Shown: piece by piece, positions 8,130 to 17,860 of the stretch
Position numbering within the stretch: the stretch's first letter is position 1
Layout: the number at the start of each line of letters is the position of its first letter
Source: Candidatus Ruminimicrobiellum bubulum
GTDB taxonomy: Bacteria > Elusimicrobiota > Endomicrobiia > Endomicrobiales > Endomicrobiaceae
NCBI GenBank assembly: GCA_017651625.1
Contig: JAGCCP010000019.1
Location: 1 to 44,352, forward strand
Direction of reading: 5' to 3'
Length of the DNA: 44,352 nucleotides
Translations under genes and position numbers: made by a program
The notes under the pieces: generated by a model
The model's input: the letters and a program-made list of their open reading frames with translations, nothing else
Told to the model about the DNA's origin: nothing
Databases searched by the model: none

Positions 8130-8147
8130 GCTATAAAAAGAGGAAAA

Positions 8148-10964
8148 ATGGAAAATATAATCAAGATAAGGGGTGCTCGTCAGCACAACTTAAAAAACGT
8201 AGATATCGATATTCCCAAGAATAAACTTGTAGTTGTTACGGGTTTATCCGGTTCGGGAAAATCTTCACTTGCGTTTAACACCATATATGCCGAAGGTCAA
8301 AGAAGATATGTTGAATCTTTGTCTGCTTATGCAAGGCAATTTTTAGATTTAATGGATAAACCGGATGTTGATATTATTGAAGGACTTTCACCGGCAATAT
8401 CCATAGAACAGAAAAATCCGTCACATAATCCCAGATCCATTGTAGGAACCGTAACGGAAATTTACGATTATTTAAGATTGTTATATGCAAGAATAGGTAT
8501 AGCACATTGTCCTAAATGCGGTAAAAAAGTTACTCCGCAAAGTTCACAACAAATTATCGATGATGTTATGAAACTTGAAGAAGGAACAATGATATATATT
8601 CTTGCTCCGCTTGTAAAAAGTAAAATAGGAACTTACGAAGAACTTTTTTCAAGGTTATTAAAAGACGGCTTTACAAGAGTAAGAGTAGATAAAAAGATTT
8701 ATGAACTTGACGAAACAATCAAGTTGGACAGATACAAAAAACATAACATAGATTTGCTTATCGATAGAATAAAAGTTTCCAAACAAGCACATACAAGAAT
8801 TGCAGATTCAATAGAAACCACACTTAAACAGGCAAGAGGTCTTGTAACAGTTGCAATAGTAAACGAAAATAAAGATATAAAGTCGGAAAAAACTTACAGT
8901 GAACATTATGCTTGTATAGATTGCGGTATAAATATTTCCGAAATCGAACCCAGACTTTTTTCATTCAACACTCCGCACGGTGCATGTCCCGACTGTTCCG
9001 GTATAGGTGAAAAAAGCGAAATTGATGTAGATTTAATTGTTCCCGACAAAACAAGAACGGTAAATCAGGGAGCATTACAGGCTTGGTCCGAACCGGTAAC
9101 AACAAGAACTCACAGATGGAAAGGTGCATGGTCGGGTTACTATTACGAACTTATAACCGATGCTTGCAAAAGAAACAAAATTCCAATGAACAGACCTTGG
9201 AAAGATTTAACATCAAAACAGCAAGAAGTTTTGTTATACGGTGACGGTGAGTTCGAAGGTGTTATTACCAACATGCAAAGAAGGTATAACGAAACCGAAT
9301 CAGATTATGTAAGGACAGAAATTTTTTCAAAATATATGTCCACGAAAACTTGTCCTACATGTCACGGTAAAAGATTAAAAAAAGAAGCCTTGTCCGTTTT
9401 GGTAAACGATAAATCTATTATGGATATAACGGCAATGTCCGTGGAACAAGCAGTAAAATTTTTCGATAACATAAAGCTTACCGAAAAAGAAAAAACAATA
9501 TCAAAAATTATTTTAAAAGAAATTAAAGCAAGATTAAACTTTTTAAATAACGTCGGTCTTTCATATTTGAGTTTAGACAGACAAAGTTCAACTCTTTCCG
9601 GCGGTGAGGCGCAAAGAATACATTTGGCGACACAAATCGGTTCAGGTCTTACGGGAGTTCTTTATGTGTTGGACGAACCATCTATAGGACTTCATCAAAG
9701 AGACAACACAATGTTACTTAAAACATTAACTACATTAAGAGATTTAGGTAACACTTTAATAGTTGTTGAACACGATGAAGATACAATGAGAACGGCAGAC
9801 TATTTAATAGATTTGGGACCGGGTGCGGGAGTTCACGGCGGACAAGTTGTTGCAAGTGGTACACCGAAAGAAGTTATGAAAGTTGAAAATTCCGTTACCG
9901 CACAATATCTTAACGGAAAACTTTCAATACCTATACCGAAAAGGAAAAAGACTAACGGTAAATGGTTATCGATAAAAGGGGCAAGCCAGTTCAATTTAAA
10001 AAATATTAATGTAGATATTCCGTTAGGTTTGTTTGTGTGTGTAACCGGTGTTTCAGGCTCGGGAAAATCTACTTTGGTTCATGAAATTTTGTATAAATCT
10101 CTTGCACAAAAATTTTACAGATCAAAAGATATCCCTGGAAAAAATAAAGGAATAGAAGGTCTTGAAAATATAGATAAAGTTGTTATTGTAGATCAGTCTC
10201 CTATAGGCAGAACACCCCGTTCTAACCCTGTAACATACACGGGTGCATTTTCTTTAATAAGAGATTTGTTTGCACAAACTCCTCAAGCAAAAGCAAGAGG
10301 ATATATGCCCGGCAGATTTTCGTTTAATGTTAAAGGCGGAAGATGCGAAAATTGTCAGGGAGACGGAACATTGCAAATAGAAATGCAGTTCTTGCCCGAC
10401 ATTTTTGTTAAGTGTGATGTTTGCGGCGGAAGAAGATTTAACGAAGAAACTTTACAAATAAAATATAAAGGTAAAAATATAGATGAAGTTTTAAATATGA
10501 CTGTTGAAGAGAGCACGAAATTTTTTGAAAATATTCCTAAACTGCACAAAATATTGTCTACATTAAACGATGTAGGTTTAGGATACATCAGAATCGGTCA
10601 ATCTTCAACAACATTGTCCGGCGGTGAAGCACAAAGAATAAAACTTGCAACCGAACTTTCAAGAAGATCTACCGGAAGAACGTTGTATATTCTTGATGAA
10701 CCTACAACAGGCTTGCATTTTGCCGATATCGCAAAACTTCTTGATGTATTGCATAAATTGGTTTATGCCGGAAATACAGTTCTTGTTATAGAACATAATT
10801 TAGACGTTATTAAAACCGCAGACTGGATTATAGATTTAGGCCCTGAAGGCGGTGCAGGCGGCGGTAAAGTCGTAGGGTTCGGAACACCGGAAAAAATAAT
10901 GACTATAGAAAAATCTTATACCGGCCAATTTTTAAGAAAACATATTTACGGTAAAGAGAAATAA
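8148..10964 (+). CDS. uvrA: Excinuclease ABC subunit A
   Basis: UvrA is the damage-recognition ATPase of nucleotide excision repair; a dimer loads UvrB at lesions. The 938-residue product has two ABC modules: Walker [10 protein letters not shown] (32-40) and GVSGSGKST, and two LSGGEAQRI signatures. Zinc-binding CxxC pairs are visible (CIDCG...CPDC and CENC...CDVC), with [13 protein letters not shown] next to the first. ATG 8148 follows AAGAGG; an upstream in-frame codon at 8100 would add residues encoded by repeat copy A and is rejected. Length matches the family (about 940). Confidence 0.96.
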   Translation: MENIIKIRGARQHNLKNVDIDIPKNKLVVVTGLSGSGKSSLAFNTIYAEGQRRYVESLSAYARQFLDLMDKPDVDIIEGLSPAISIEQKNPSHNPRSIVGTVTEIYDYLRLLYARIGIAHCPKCGKKVTPQSSQQIIDDVMKLEEGTMIYILAPLVKSKIGTYEELFSRLLKDGFTRVRVDKKIYELDETIKLDRYKKHNIDLLIDRIKVSKQAHTRIADSIETTLKQARGLVTVAIVNENKDIKSEKTYSEHYACIDCGINISEIEPRLFSFNTPHGACPDCSGIGEKSEIDVDLIVPDKTRTVNQGALQAWSEPVTTRTHRWKGAWSGYYYELITDACKRNKIPMNRPWKDLTSKQQEVLLYGDGEFEGVITNMQRRYNETESDYVRTEIFSKYMSTKTCPTCHGKRLKKEALSVLVNDKSIMDITAMSVEQAVKFFDNIKLTEKEKTISKIILKEIKARLNFLNNVGLSYLSLDRQSSTLSGGEAQRIHLATQIGSGLTGVLYVLDEPSIGLHQRDNTMLLKTLTTLRDLGNTLIVVEHDEDTMRTADYLIDLGPGAGVHGGQVVASGTPKEVMKVENSVTAQYLNGKLSIPIPKRKKTNGKWLSIKGASQFNLKNINVDIPLGLFVCVTGVSGSGKSTLVHEILYKSLAQKFYRSKDIPGKNKGIEGLENIDKVVIVDQSPIGRTPRSNPVTYTGAFSLIRDLFAQTPQAKARGYMPGRFSFNVKGGRCENCQGDGTLQIEMQFLPDIFVKCDVCGGRRFNEETLQIKYKGKNIDEVLNMTVEESTKFFENIPKLHKILSTLNDVGLGYIRIGQSSTTLSGGEAQRIKLATELSRRSTGRTLYILDEPTTGLHFADIAKLLDVLHKLVYAGNTVLVIEHNLDVIKTADWIIDLGPEGGAGGGKVVGFGTPEKIMTIEKSYTGQFLRKHIYGKEK

Positions 10965-10982
10965 AGTGTTACTACATAAAAA

Positions 10983-11015
10983 AAGGAAGGTACCAAAAAG
11001 TACCTTCCTTTTTTA
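10983..11015. terminator. Bidirectional intrinsic terminator between uvrA and corA
   Basis: AAGGAAGGTAC (10983-10993) pairs perfectly with GTACCTTCCTT (11000-11010), flanked by A-run and T-run on opposite sides. It can therefore stop both convergent transcripts. Confidence 0.93.
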
Positions 11016-11024
11016 TTTAATATT

Positions 11025-12017
11025 TTAGAACCACTTTTTCTTTTTCATGTATAAAATAATTCCGAAAGTTGAAGCAAGTATCAAAAATATTGCAAAAAAC
11101 CATGTTCCCGTTTCACCCAAAATTTTTATTTCAGGGAAAGCAACATTCATTCCGTAATAACTTGCAAATATAAGTATCGGCAAAAATATTGTAGCGATTA
11201 TACTTAAGAATTTCATGGTTTCGTTTAATTTTAATGTTACAGAAGACATATAAATTGCGATAAGAGAGCTTATCATTTGTGAATTATAGTTTATAGTTTT
11301 GTTTAAACTGTTAAGTTGGTCTGTAATATCTCTGAAATATGCCGAATAAGATTCTCTTATATATTCGTTGTTTTCTCTTGAAAAGAAAGAGTAAACGTTT
11401 CTTTGCGGATCTGCAATTTTTCTCATGGAAAGCAAAACTTTTTTCAAATCGAGTATTTGTTCCATGTCATCCGGATGCGGATCTTCCAAAACTTTATCTT
11501 CAAGCAAATCTATTTTATCGCTTATCTTTTCCATTGTATGTTCAAGATTATCTACAACTTTCGATAAAATTTTGTATAGCAATGTTTCCATGCTTTTTAA
11601 TTCTATCTGCGGTTTCAACATTGCTTTATGCATTAATGTATCAAGAAATTCTAACTCTTCGGTATGTGCGGTAACGATAAGATCTTTTGATAAGAAGATA
11701 TCAAGCTCGTACATCGATTCATCGAACTCAGCCAAGTTCATGGTTTTTAATCTTATACCGTGAGTGTTTACGAACAAATAGTTATCAAACTCTTCTACTT
11801 TAGGGTTATACAAAGGAAACAAACAGTCTTCAACGGAAAGCTCGTGAAATTTGAACGTATCGGTAAGAAGAGCGATTTCATCCGTGGACAAATCGCCTTT
11901 TTCCAAAGTAATATCAACCCATAACAATGACGGATTGTTATTATATATTTTGTTTATATTTTCTATGCTTTCTTCTTGTTGGCATATACCGTTGTTTACA
12001 AAAATGGATTTTATCAT
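11025..12017 (-). CDS. corA: CorA-family Mg2+/Co2+ transporter
   Basis: CorA forms a pentameric inner-membrane channel for Mg2+ and Co2+. The 330-residue product has a long acidic and helical cytoplasmic domain followed by two C-terminal transmembrane helices, with the diagnostic YGMN motif (YYGMNVAFPE) at the end of the first and a charged KKKK tail. It is the only confident protein gene on the minus strand here and shares a terminator with uvrA. A weak AGGG lies upstream of its ATG. Confidence 0.93.
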   Translation of the reverse strand: MIKSIFVNNGICQQEESIENINKIYNNNPSLLWVDITLEKGDLSTDEIALLTDTFKFHELSVEDCLFPLYNPKVEEFDNYLFVNTHGIRLKTMNLAEFDESMYELDIFLSKDLIVTAHTEELEFLDTLMHKAMLKPQIELKSMETLLYKILSKVVDNLEHTMEKISDKIDLLEDKVLEDPHPDDMEQILDLKKVLLSMRKIADPQRNVYSFFSRENNEYIRESYSAYFRDITDQLNSLNKTINYNSQMISSLIAIYMSSVTLKLNETMKFLSIIATIFLPILIFASYYGMNVAFPEIKILGETGTWFFAIFLILASTFGIILYMKKKKWF

Positions 12018-12090
12018 AACACAACCCTAAACGCTTAAATATATAACAAAAAAATTTTACAAAATAAAACTATTTAAGTAAAGGGAAAAA

Positions 12091-12118
12091 AACAATTTAT
12101 AATTTACAATTTATAATA
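12091..12118. repeat. Heptamer repeat (AATTTAT/AATTTAC)
   Basis: The sequence reads as successive 7-base units AATTTAT, AATTTAC, AATTTAT, AATATCG. It sits between the divergent corA and nitroreductase genes. Comparable 7- and 8-base tandem units occur in several other intergenic gaps of the window. Confidence 0.6.
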
Positions 12119-12140
12119 TCGAAAAATTTATTGTTTTAAA

Positions 12141-12170
12141 TTGAAATTTAGGCGGCATATTATATATAAT
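12141..12170 (+). promoter_or_regulatory. Sigma70-type promoter for the nitroreductase lipoprotein
   Basis: TTGAAA (12141-12146) and TATAAT (12165-12170) are separated by 18 bases. A start point about 7 bases later would give a leader of roughly 24 bases containing AGAGAGG before ATG 12201. Confidence 0.7.
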
Positions 12171-12200
12171 TATAACAATTATTATTAAGAGAGGTTTTAT

Positions 12201-12812
12201 ATGAAAAAAATAGTTTATGTTTTTTCGGCAGTTTTGTTGTTTTCACTTGCTTCTTGTGTAACTGCAGACAGAAATTCGAATCAATCAGTATCAGGTAGCG
12301 ATTCAAAAAGTTCTGCGATAGAAAATATATTGAACAGAAAAAGTGTAAGAAAATATTCGGATAAAGCAGTTGAACAAGACAAAATAGATACCATTTTAAA
12401 ATGTGCTATGGCGGCACCGAGTGCAATGAATAAACAACCTTGGGAAATTTTGGTTGTTACCGATAAAGAAAAATTAGAAAAAATAGCTGAAATTGCACCG
12501 AATGCCGGCTACAGTAAAAATTCTCAAGTTACAATGATTGTTTGCGGTGATAAAACCGTCAGCGAAAAATTTTGGGAACAAGATTGTTGTGCCGTAACGG
12601 AAAACATATTGTTGGCAGCGGAAGCCTTAGAGTTAGGAGCTGTATGGTGTGCCGTTTATCCTTTCAATGAAAAAGTTAATGCGGTTAAGCAATTATTCAA
12701 TTTGCCTGAAAATATTATTCCTTTAAATATTATACCTATGGGATATCCGTTTGCAGACGAAGAACCTAAACAAAAATATAATGCAGATAAAGTACACACT
12801 AACAACTGGTAA
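12201..12812 (+). CDS. Nitroreductase-family flavoprotein with lipoprotein signal
   Basis: After a lipoprotein signal peptide (LASC, Cys19) and a Ser/Asn-rich linker comes a nitroreductase domain: NRKSVRKYSDKAV (FMN phosphate-binding Arg residues), AMAAPSAMNKQPWEILVV, then the later NILLAAEALELGAVWCAVYP and IIPMGYP segments. Family members are FMN-dependent NAD(P)H reductases, normally cytosolic. The export signal puts this one in the periplasm or outer membrane, where NAD(P)H is absent, so its electron donor is unclear. At 203 residues it is complete. A dedicated promoter and strong ribosome site precede it. Confidence 0.85.
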   Translation: MKKIVYVFSAVLLFSLASCVTADRNSNQSVSGSDSKSSAIENILNRKSVRKYSDKAVEQDKIDTILKCAMAAPSAMNKQPWEILVVTDKEKLEKIAEIAPNAGYSKNSQVTMIVCGDKTVSEKFWEQDCCAVTENILLAAEALELGAVWCAVYPFNEKVNAVKQLFNLPENIIPLNIIPMGYPFADEEPKQKYNADKVHTNNW

Positions 12813-12831
12813 TAAATAAAAGGGGAAAACT

Positions 12832-13137
12832 TTGAGAATAGGAACACTTCTCTTGGAATTACTTATAGTTTTAGCCATAATTCTTTGCTTGTATTATGTT
12901 TCTATGAGCAGAACAAAAGCCCTTGTTACTAACGAAAACGGACAACTTATTACCGAAGATATTAAAAGTATAGTAAAAGATGCAAACAGAATTTCCGCAG
13001 GCGCTGTAAGCAAAAAAAGAGATTTGGAAGATGTACTTAGATCGAGTAGTTATAATGGTGCTGCAGGAGATCAGAAAGCGAAAAAAGATTTGCAAAAGAA
13101 AGTTAATAATTTAATGAGAAAATATAACGTAAAATAA
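12832..13137 (+). CDS. Small single-TM protein (TTG start)
   Basis: The 101-residue product has one N-terminal transmembrane helix (about residues 4-25) and a charged, probably helical cytoplasmic or periplasmic tail rich in Lys, Asp and Ser. The start is TTG 12832, supported by AGGGG ending about 6 bases upstream and by the absence of a suitable ATG before the membrane helix. No family is recognised. It lies in tight order between the nitroreductase and PASTA genes and probably shares their transcript. Confidence 0.6.
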   Translation: MRIGTLLLELLIVLAIILCLYYVSMSRTKALVTNENGQLITEDIKSIVKDANRISAGAVSKKRDLEDVLRSSSYNGAAGDQKAKKDLQKKVNNLMRKYNVK

Positions 13138-13154
13138 TTTTGGGTGATAAAAAA

Positions 13155-14105
13155 ATGAAAAAATTTGTGATGTTTTTTATAAAGCTTTTTGTTATTTTAA
13201 CAATATTGGCAGTGGCAGGATATTATTCGTTTAATATTTTAATGGCGGGTTTTGTAAGAGAAAAATCAGAAGTGTTGGTTCCTGATTTGCAAGGAAAAAA
13301 TTTGGTTGAATGTTTGGATATGTTATCACAATCTAAACTTGCATTAATGAAAGACGGTTCCGAATTTAATCAAGATGTTCCGGCGGGTATCGTTATAAGG
13401 CAAGTACCTCCGGCAGGTATGAACGTTAAAGAAGGTAAAGTAATAAAAATTGTTATAAGCCAAGGCGGAGAAATAGTTTATGTGCCGGATTTAAAAGGTC
13501 AAACTATAAGATCCGCAACGATTTCACTTCGTTCGTTAGGCCTTGTTTTAGGCGAACTTACAAAGAAATCATCGGCAAAATATGAAGAAGGTATTGTGTT
13601 AAATCAGGAACCGGCAGCAGGTTCTACAATAGAAAAAGATTCATCTGTAAATGTGTTGGTATCAAACGGTGCACCGACAGACGGAACGGTTTTAATGCCT
13701 GATTGGTTCGGTAAGTCTGCCGAAGAAGCAAAGAAATGGGCAATAGATGAAAATTATGAAGTTAAAGTAATTTCAAAAAGAACGACTCTTGCTAATCCGG
13801 GAGAAGTTTTTAAACAGACACCTAAATTTGATGAGAGAATAACAAAAGATACGAAAATTACTTTTTATGTTGCAGATGAAAAGAGTTCTTTAGTGCTTGA
13901 AGATAAAACTTTTGAGTATGTCGTTCCTGAAGGAAAAGAAAATAAAAGAATAAGATTGGTGTTAAGTGATGAAGGCGGGGAAAGAGATATTTTTAACGGA
14001 ATAAGAGCACCGCAAACTACGATATCGGTTCCTGTAAAAGTTAACGGTAAAGCAACGGTAAAAGTTTTTATAAATAATGTTTCTATAGAGGAAATAGAGT
14101 TTTAA
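13155..14105 (+). CDS. Membrane-anchored PASTA-domain protein
   Basis: A transmembrane anchor (about residues 5-25) is followed by three PASTA repeats, seen in VPDLQGKNLVECLDMLSQS, VPDLKGQTIRSATISLRSLG and MPDWFGKSAEEAKKWA, and by a C-terminal beta domain. PASTA modules bind peptidoglycan or its precursors; here no kinase or transpeptidase domain is attached, so the protein is a stand-alone anchor or sensor. ATG 13155 is preferred over an in-frame TTG at 13140 because GGGTGAT lies just before it. It ends one base before rpe, suggesting co-translation. Confidence 0.85.
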   Translation: MKKFVMFFIKLFVILTILAVAGYYSFNILMAGFVREKSEVLVPDLQGKNLVECLDMLSQSKLALMKDGSEFNQDVPAGIVIRQVPPAGMNVKEGKVIKIVISQGGEIVYVPDLKGQTIRSATISLRSLGLVLGELTKKSSAKYEEGIVLNQEPAAGSTIEKDSSVNVLVSNGAPTDGTVLMPDWFGKSAEEAKKWAIDENYEVKVISKRTTLANPGEVFKQTPKFDERITKDTKITFYVADEKSSLVLEDKTFEYVVPEGKENKRIRLVLSDEGGERDIFNGIRAPQTTISVPVKVNGKATVKVFINNVSIEEIEF

Positions 14106-14106
14106 T

Positions 14107-14760
14107 ATGAAAAATATTTTAATAGCACCATCAATTTTATCTGCGGATTTTGCAAACTTGGCAAAAGATGTTGCTATGGTTGAATCCGCCGGTGCGGATT
14201 GGTTACATATAGACGTTATGGACGGCCATTTTGTTCCTAACATTACTATAGGACCTGTTGTTGTTAAATCAATAAAAAAACACAGTAAATTGTTTTTTGA
14301 TGTTCATTTAATGATAACAAATCCGGAAGAATATTGGGAAAGTTTTTATAAAGCCGGTGCGGATTTAATTGTTTTTCATAACGAAGTTTCATGCGATAAA
14401 AAACAGTTAATACAAGATATAAGAAAAGCCGGTATAAAAGTCGGAGTTTCGATAAAGCCGAAAACTCCGGTAGATGATATTTTGGAAATTTTACCGTATG
14501 TTGATGTTGTGCTAATTATGACAGTAGAACCCGGATTCGGCGGCCAATCTTTTATGAATGATATGGTACCGAAAATTTCTTCGTTAAGAAAAATTATAGA
14601 TGATAACAAGCATAAATGTTTAATAGAAATAGATGGCGGAATAAACGATAAAACAGCAAAGATATGTATTGATGCAGGTGCTGATGTGTTGGTTAGCGGA
14701 AGTTATATTTTCGCAGCACAAGATCCGCAACAAATTTTAAAAGGTTTAAAATCCATATAG
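14107..14760 (+). CDS. rpe: Ribulose-phosphate 3-epimerase
   Basis: Rpe interconverts ribulose 5-phosphate and xylulose 5-phosphate in the pentose phosphate pathway. This 217-residue TIM barrel carries every family landmark: PSILSADFANL, HIDVMDGHFVPNITIGP with the metal-binding His and Asp, DVHLMI, VEPGFGGQSFM and EIDGGIN. The gene is sandwiched between the PASTA gene (1 base gap) and the lytic transglycosylase gene (2 base gap). Confidence 0.96.
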   Translation: MKNILIAPSILSADFANLAKDVAMVESAGADWLHIDVMDGHFVPNITIGPVVVKSIKKHSKLFFDVHLMITNPEEYWESFYKAGADLIVFHNEVSCDKKQLIQDIRKAGIKVGVSIKPKTPVDDILEILPYVDVVLIMTVEPGFGGQSFMNDMVPKISSLRKIIDDNKHKCLIEIDGGINDKTAKICIDAGADVLVSGSYIFAAQDPQQILKGLKSI

Positions 14761-14762
14761 AT

Positions 14763-16202
14763 ATGAATTTATTGAACGGTTACAAAAAGATATTTACAAT
14801 AACGATTTTAGCAACGGTTTTATTATTTACTCCATCGGTATCTTTTTGTAAAAAAAATAAAAACAAACAACCTGTTCAAGAACAGCAGGTACAAGAACAA
14901 GTCGTTCAAGCACAATCCGAACAAGAAAATACAGATAACGATATAAAACAAGAAAAAGATACAAACATGATTGATGAAAACGATGAATTGTTTAAAGAAC
15001 ATATTGCCGAAGCCGACAAATGTTTAAATTTTGCTGTGACTGCATGTGAACAAAGTAATTACGATGAAGCAAATAGTAACTATCATCAATTTTTGGAAAA
15101 ATTAAATTCGTTAAATTTAAAACCGGAAGAAATAAAATATTTGCTTACCGATTGTGAAAATATTTTAAGGAAAATAAAACATATTAACGGACTTGAAACG
15201 GACAAATCACATATAAACGGTAGTGATGTATTCGAAATTTCCATGGACTATGATGAAGACATCTTAAATAATTGGATAAACAGGTACAGTAACGGAAAAG
15301 CCGCACAAAGCATAAAAATTGCACTTGAAAGAAGCGGTAGATACAAAGATTTGATAGTGTCTGTTTTAAGAGAATATAATTTACCCGAAGATCTTCAATA
15401 TTTACCTATTATAGAAAGTTTGTTTAATAATAATGCAACGTCAAAATCCAAAGCGGTAGGTATGTGGCAAATAATGGCACACAGAGGTAAAGCATTGGGT
15501 TTGCAAATAAATTATTGGGTAGACGAAAGAAAAGATCCCGTAAAAGCTACAAGGGCAGCCGCAAAATATTTAAGAGAACTTTTTGTTTTGTTGAACGATT
15601 GGCATTTAGCTTTATCCGCATATAACAGAGGCGAATACGGACTTATAAGAGATATGAAATTTTCTAATTCTTCATCGATACTTGAAATGAAAGAAAGAAA
15701 TGCGCTTCCTAAAGAAACACAAAATTATGTGCCTCAATTTATCGCTTCGGTAAAAATAGCCAAAAATCCCGAAGAGTACGGATTTAAAAATTTGGTTTAT
15801 GATGAACCTTTAAAATTTGATACCGTGGTTATAGATAAGGTTATAGATTTAAAAATAGTTGCCAAATGTGCGAACACGACAGTTGAAGAAATAAAGGAAC
15901 TAAATCCTTCAATACTTGCTTGGTGCACACCGCACGGATACAAAGATTTTGAGTTACATTTGCCGGTGGGGACAAAAGATATTTTCCTTGAAAATATAGC
16001 AAAAGAAAAAGATTTAAATCCCAGTCCCGGATTTATAAAATATAAAGTGAAAAAAGGTGATTATCTGGACAAAATTGCAAGAGAGTTTAAAACTACTCCG
16101 GCAGCAATAAAAGAAGATAATCCTAAACTGAAAAAACAAAAATATTTGCAACCGAAACAAGTTATTATTATAAGACCGGGAAGGAAATATTATAGTAAGT
16201 AG
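14763..16202 (+). CDS. MltD-like membrane-bound lytic transglycosylase with LysM
   Basis: The 479-residue protein has an N-terminal hydrophobic signal (about residues 10-29), a Gln/Glu-rich linker, a helical region and a family-1 lytic transglycosylase domain with catalytic Glu218 in YLPIIESLFNN, then SKAVGMWQIM and ALSAYNRGEYG. LysM-type motifs follow, the clearest being IKYKVKKGDYLDKIAREF near the C-terminus. Such enzymes cleave peptidoglycan glycan strands in the periplasm while LysM binds GlcNAc. Neighbouring PASTA and transglycosylase genes form a wall-associated pair around rpe. Confidence 0.88.
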   Translation: MNLLNGYKKIFTITILATVLLFTPSVSFCKKNKNKQPVQEQQVQEQVVQAQSEQENTDNDIKQEKDTNMIDENDELFKEHIAEADKCLNFAVTACEQSNYDEANSNYHQFLEKLNSLNLKPEEIKYLLTDCENILRKIKHINGLETDKSHINGSDVFEISMDYDEDILNNWINRYSNGKAAQSIKIALERSGRYKDLIVSVLREYNLPEDLQYLPIIESLFNNNATSKSKAVGMWQIMAHRGKALGLQINYWVDERKDPVKATRAAAKYLRELFVLLNDWHLALSAYNRGEYGLIRDMKFSNSSSILEMKERNALPKETQNYVPQFIASVKIAKNPEEYGFKNLVYDEPLKFDTVVIDKVIDLKIVAKCANTTVEEIKELNPSILAWCTPHGYKDFELHLPVGTKDIFLENIAKEKDLNPSPGFIKYKVKKGDYLDKIAREFKTTPAAIKEDNPKLKKQKYLQPKQVIIIRPGRKYYSK

Positions 16203-16208
16203 GAATAT

Positions 16209-17318
16209 ATGAGAATAGTAATAAAAATAGGAACAAGTACATTAACGGATAAAAGCGGGAAATTGAACGTTTCTTATATAGACTCTTTTGCAAAAGAAAT
16301 TGCCAAAATAAAAAAAGAAAAAAATATAGATATTATTTTGGTAAGTTCCGGTGCGATAGGTGCGGGGCTCGGATATTTAAATTTAACTAAAAAACCTAAA
16401 GAGTTAAGAAAAAAACAGGCACTTGCATCAATCGGTCAGCCTTTAATAATGCAGGCATACAGACAGGCATTTAAACCTTTAAATTTGATGGTAGCACAAA
16501 TTCTTCTTACAAGATACGATTTTGACGACAGACAAAGATATATAAATATAAGAAATTCCATAAACGAACTTTTGTTAAGAAAAGATGTCGTTCCTATAAT
16601 AAACGAAAACGATACTATAGCCGTTGACGAAATCAATTTCGGCGATAACGATACTTTAAGTGCGATAGTTGCGGCATCGGTTCAAGCAGACATGCTTTTT
16701 ATTTTAACGGATGTTGACGGGCTTTATGACGGTATACCTAAAAAATCAAAAATAATAAGAACAATAACAAAAATTACCGATGAATTGTTGGAAATAGCAA
16801 GTCCGGATTCCAGCAGCGGTAAAGGTACCGGCGGAATGAAAACGAAACTTATTGCGGCAAAAATTGCGGCAAGTTCGGGAACAACAACTTTTATTACTAA
16901 TGGTACAAAATTAAGCTTGATAGAAGATGCTATTGATGGTAAAGAAATAGGTACAAAAATTTTGCCTAACAAAAAACTTCAATCAAGAAAAACTTGGATA
17001 GCGTTCGGTAAGAAACCTAAAGGCTTTGTTCTTATAGATGCAAATGCAACCATTGCAATAAGAAACAAAGAAAAAAGTCTTTTGTCATCCGGAATAATGG
17101 CGGTTGGCGGATGTTTCAACCGAGGAGATACTATAAGTGTTGTAGTGTTAAATCCTATAGAACAAAGTCATATAGAAATTGCAAGAGGTTTATCAAATTA
17201 CAATTCCGTAGATTTATTAAAAATTGCGGGAAAATCTTCTGCTGAAATAAAAAAAGAGTTTCCTAATATGATATGCGAAGAAGTAATACATAAAGATAAT
17301 TTGGTTGTAATAAAATAG
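16209..17318 (+). CDS. proB: Glutamate 5-kinase with PUA domain
   Basis: ProB phosphorylates glutamate to gamma-glutamyl phosphate, the first and feedback-regulated step of proline synthesis. The amino acid kinase domain begins VIKIGTSTLT and shows LVSSGAIGAG, IINENDTIAVDEINFGDND and a Gly-rich GTGGMKTK. The C-terminal roughly 90 residues form the PUA domain (GFVLIDANATIAI...GGCFNRGDTISVV). At 369 residues it is a full-length two-domain enzyme. AGGA precedes ATG 16209. proA is not adjacent. Confidence 0.95.
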   Translation: MRIVIKIGTSTLTDKSGKLNVSYIDSFAKEIAKIKKEKNIDIILVSSGAIGAGLGYLNLTKKPKELRKKQALASIGQPLIMQAYRQAFKPLNLMVAQILLTRYDFDDRQRYINIRNSINELLLRKDVVPIINENDTIAVDEINFGDNDTLSAIVAASVQADMLFILTDVDGLYDGIPKKSKIIRTITKITDELLEIASPDSSSGKGTGGMKTKLIAAKIAASSGTTTFITNGTKLSLIEDAIDGKEIGTKILPNKKLQSRKTWIAFGKKPKGFVLIDANATIAIRNKEKSLLSSGIMAVGGCFNRGDTISVVVLNPIEQSHIEIARGLSNYNSVDLLKIAGKSSAEIKKEFPNMICEEVIHKDNLVVIK

Positions 17319-17328
17319 AAGGCAAAAA

Positions 17329-17859
17329 ATGAAATTAAGAGAAAAAACATATAAGAAAAATAAAATATATAACGGTAAAGCAATAAACTTTTGTAAAGAT
17401 GACATTATTTTGCCTAACGGTAATAAAGCAATAAGAGAATATATTGATCATCCCGGAGCGGTAGCAATCGTTCCTTTTATAAATAAAACCGATATTATTA
17501 TGGTTAAACAATACAGATATCCTGTAGATGAAATAACATATGAAATTCCTGCAGGTAAACTTGATAAAAAAGAATCTTTATTAAAATGTGCTAAAAGAGA
17601 ATTGAAAGAAGAAACGGGATATACTGCAAAGAACATAAAAAAACTTACATCTTTTTATCCTTCAACGGCTTTTTCGAATGAAGAACTTATTATTTATATA
17701 GCAAAAGATTTAGTTCCCGGAAAACAACATCCCGATGACGATGAGTTTATAGAAAGAGCAATCATCCCTTTCAAAAAAGCATTACAAATGATAAAACAAG
17801 GTAAAATAAAAGATGCAAAAACTGTAATAGCGTTACTTTACATAGCATCTAAAATATAA
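17329..17859 (+). CDS. Nudix hydrolase, ADP-ribose pyrophosphatase-like
   Basis: This 176-residue protein carries a canonical Nudix box GKLDKKESLLKCAKRELKEE followed by TGY (about residues 83-105), with the pattern G-x5-E-x7-REL-x-EE-x-GY that binds catalytic metal. Upstream VAIVPFINKTDIIMVKQYRY and downstream PSTAFSNEELIIYIAKDL match the ADP-ribose pyrophosphatase (NudF) subgroup, which hydrolyses ADP-ribose to AMP and ribose 5-phosphate. The substrate is inferred. A second Nudix gene follows after one base. Confidence 0.88.
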   Translation: MKLREKTYKKNKIYNGKAINFCKDDIILPNGNKAIREYIDHPGAVAIVPFINKTDIIMVKQYRYPVDEITYEIPAGKLDKKESLLKCAKRELKEETGYTAKNIKKLTSFYPSTAFSNEELIIYIAKDLVPGKQHPDDDEFIERAIIPFKKALQMIKQGKIKDAKTVIALLYIASKI

Positions 17860-17860
17860 T

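Noticed and set aside
8100-8147. N-terminal extension of UvrA from an upstream in-frame codon
   Set aside because: The extra residues come from repeat copy A, and ATG 8148 has AAGAGG and gives the normal family start [14 protein letters not shown].
11339-11763. Plus-strand frames inside corA
   Set aside because: They are opposite a convincing CorA with a GMN motif and resemble no protein.
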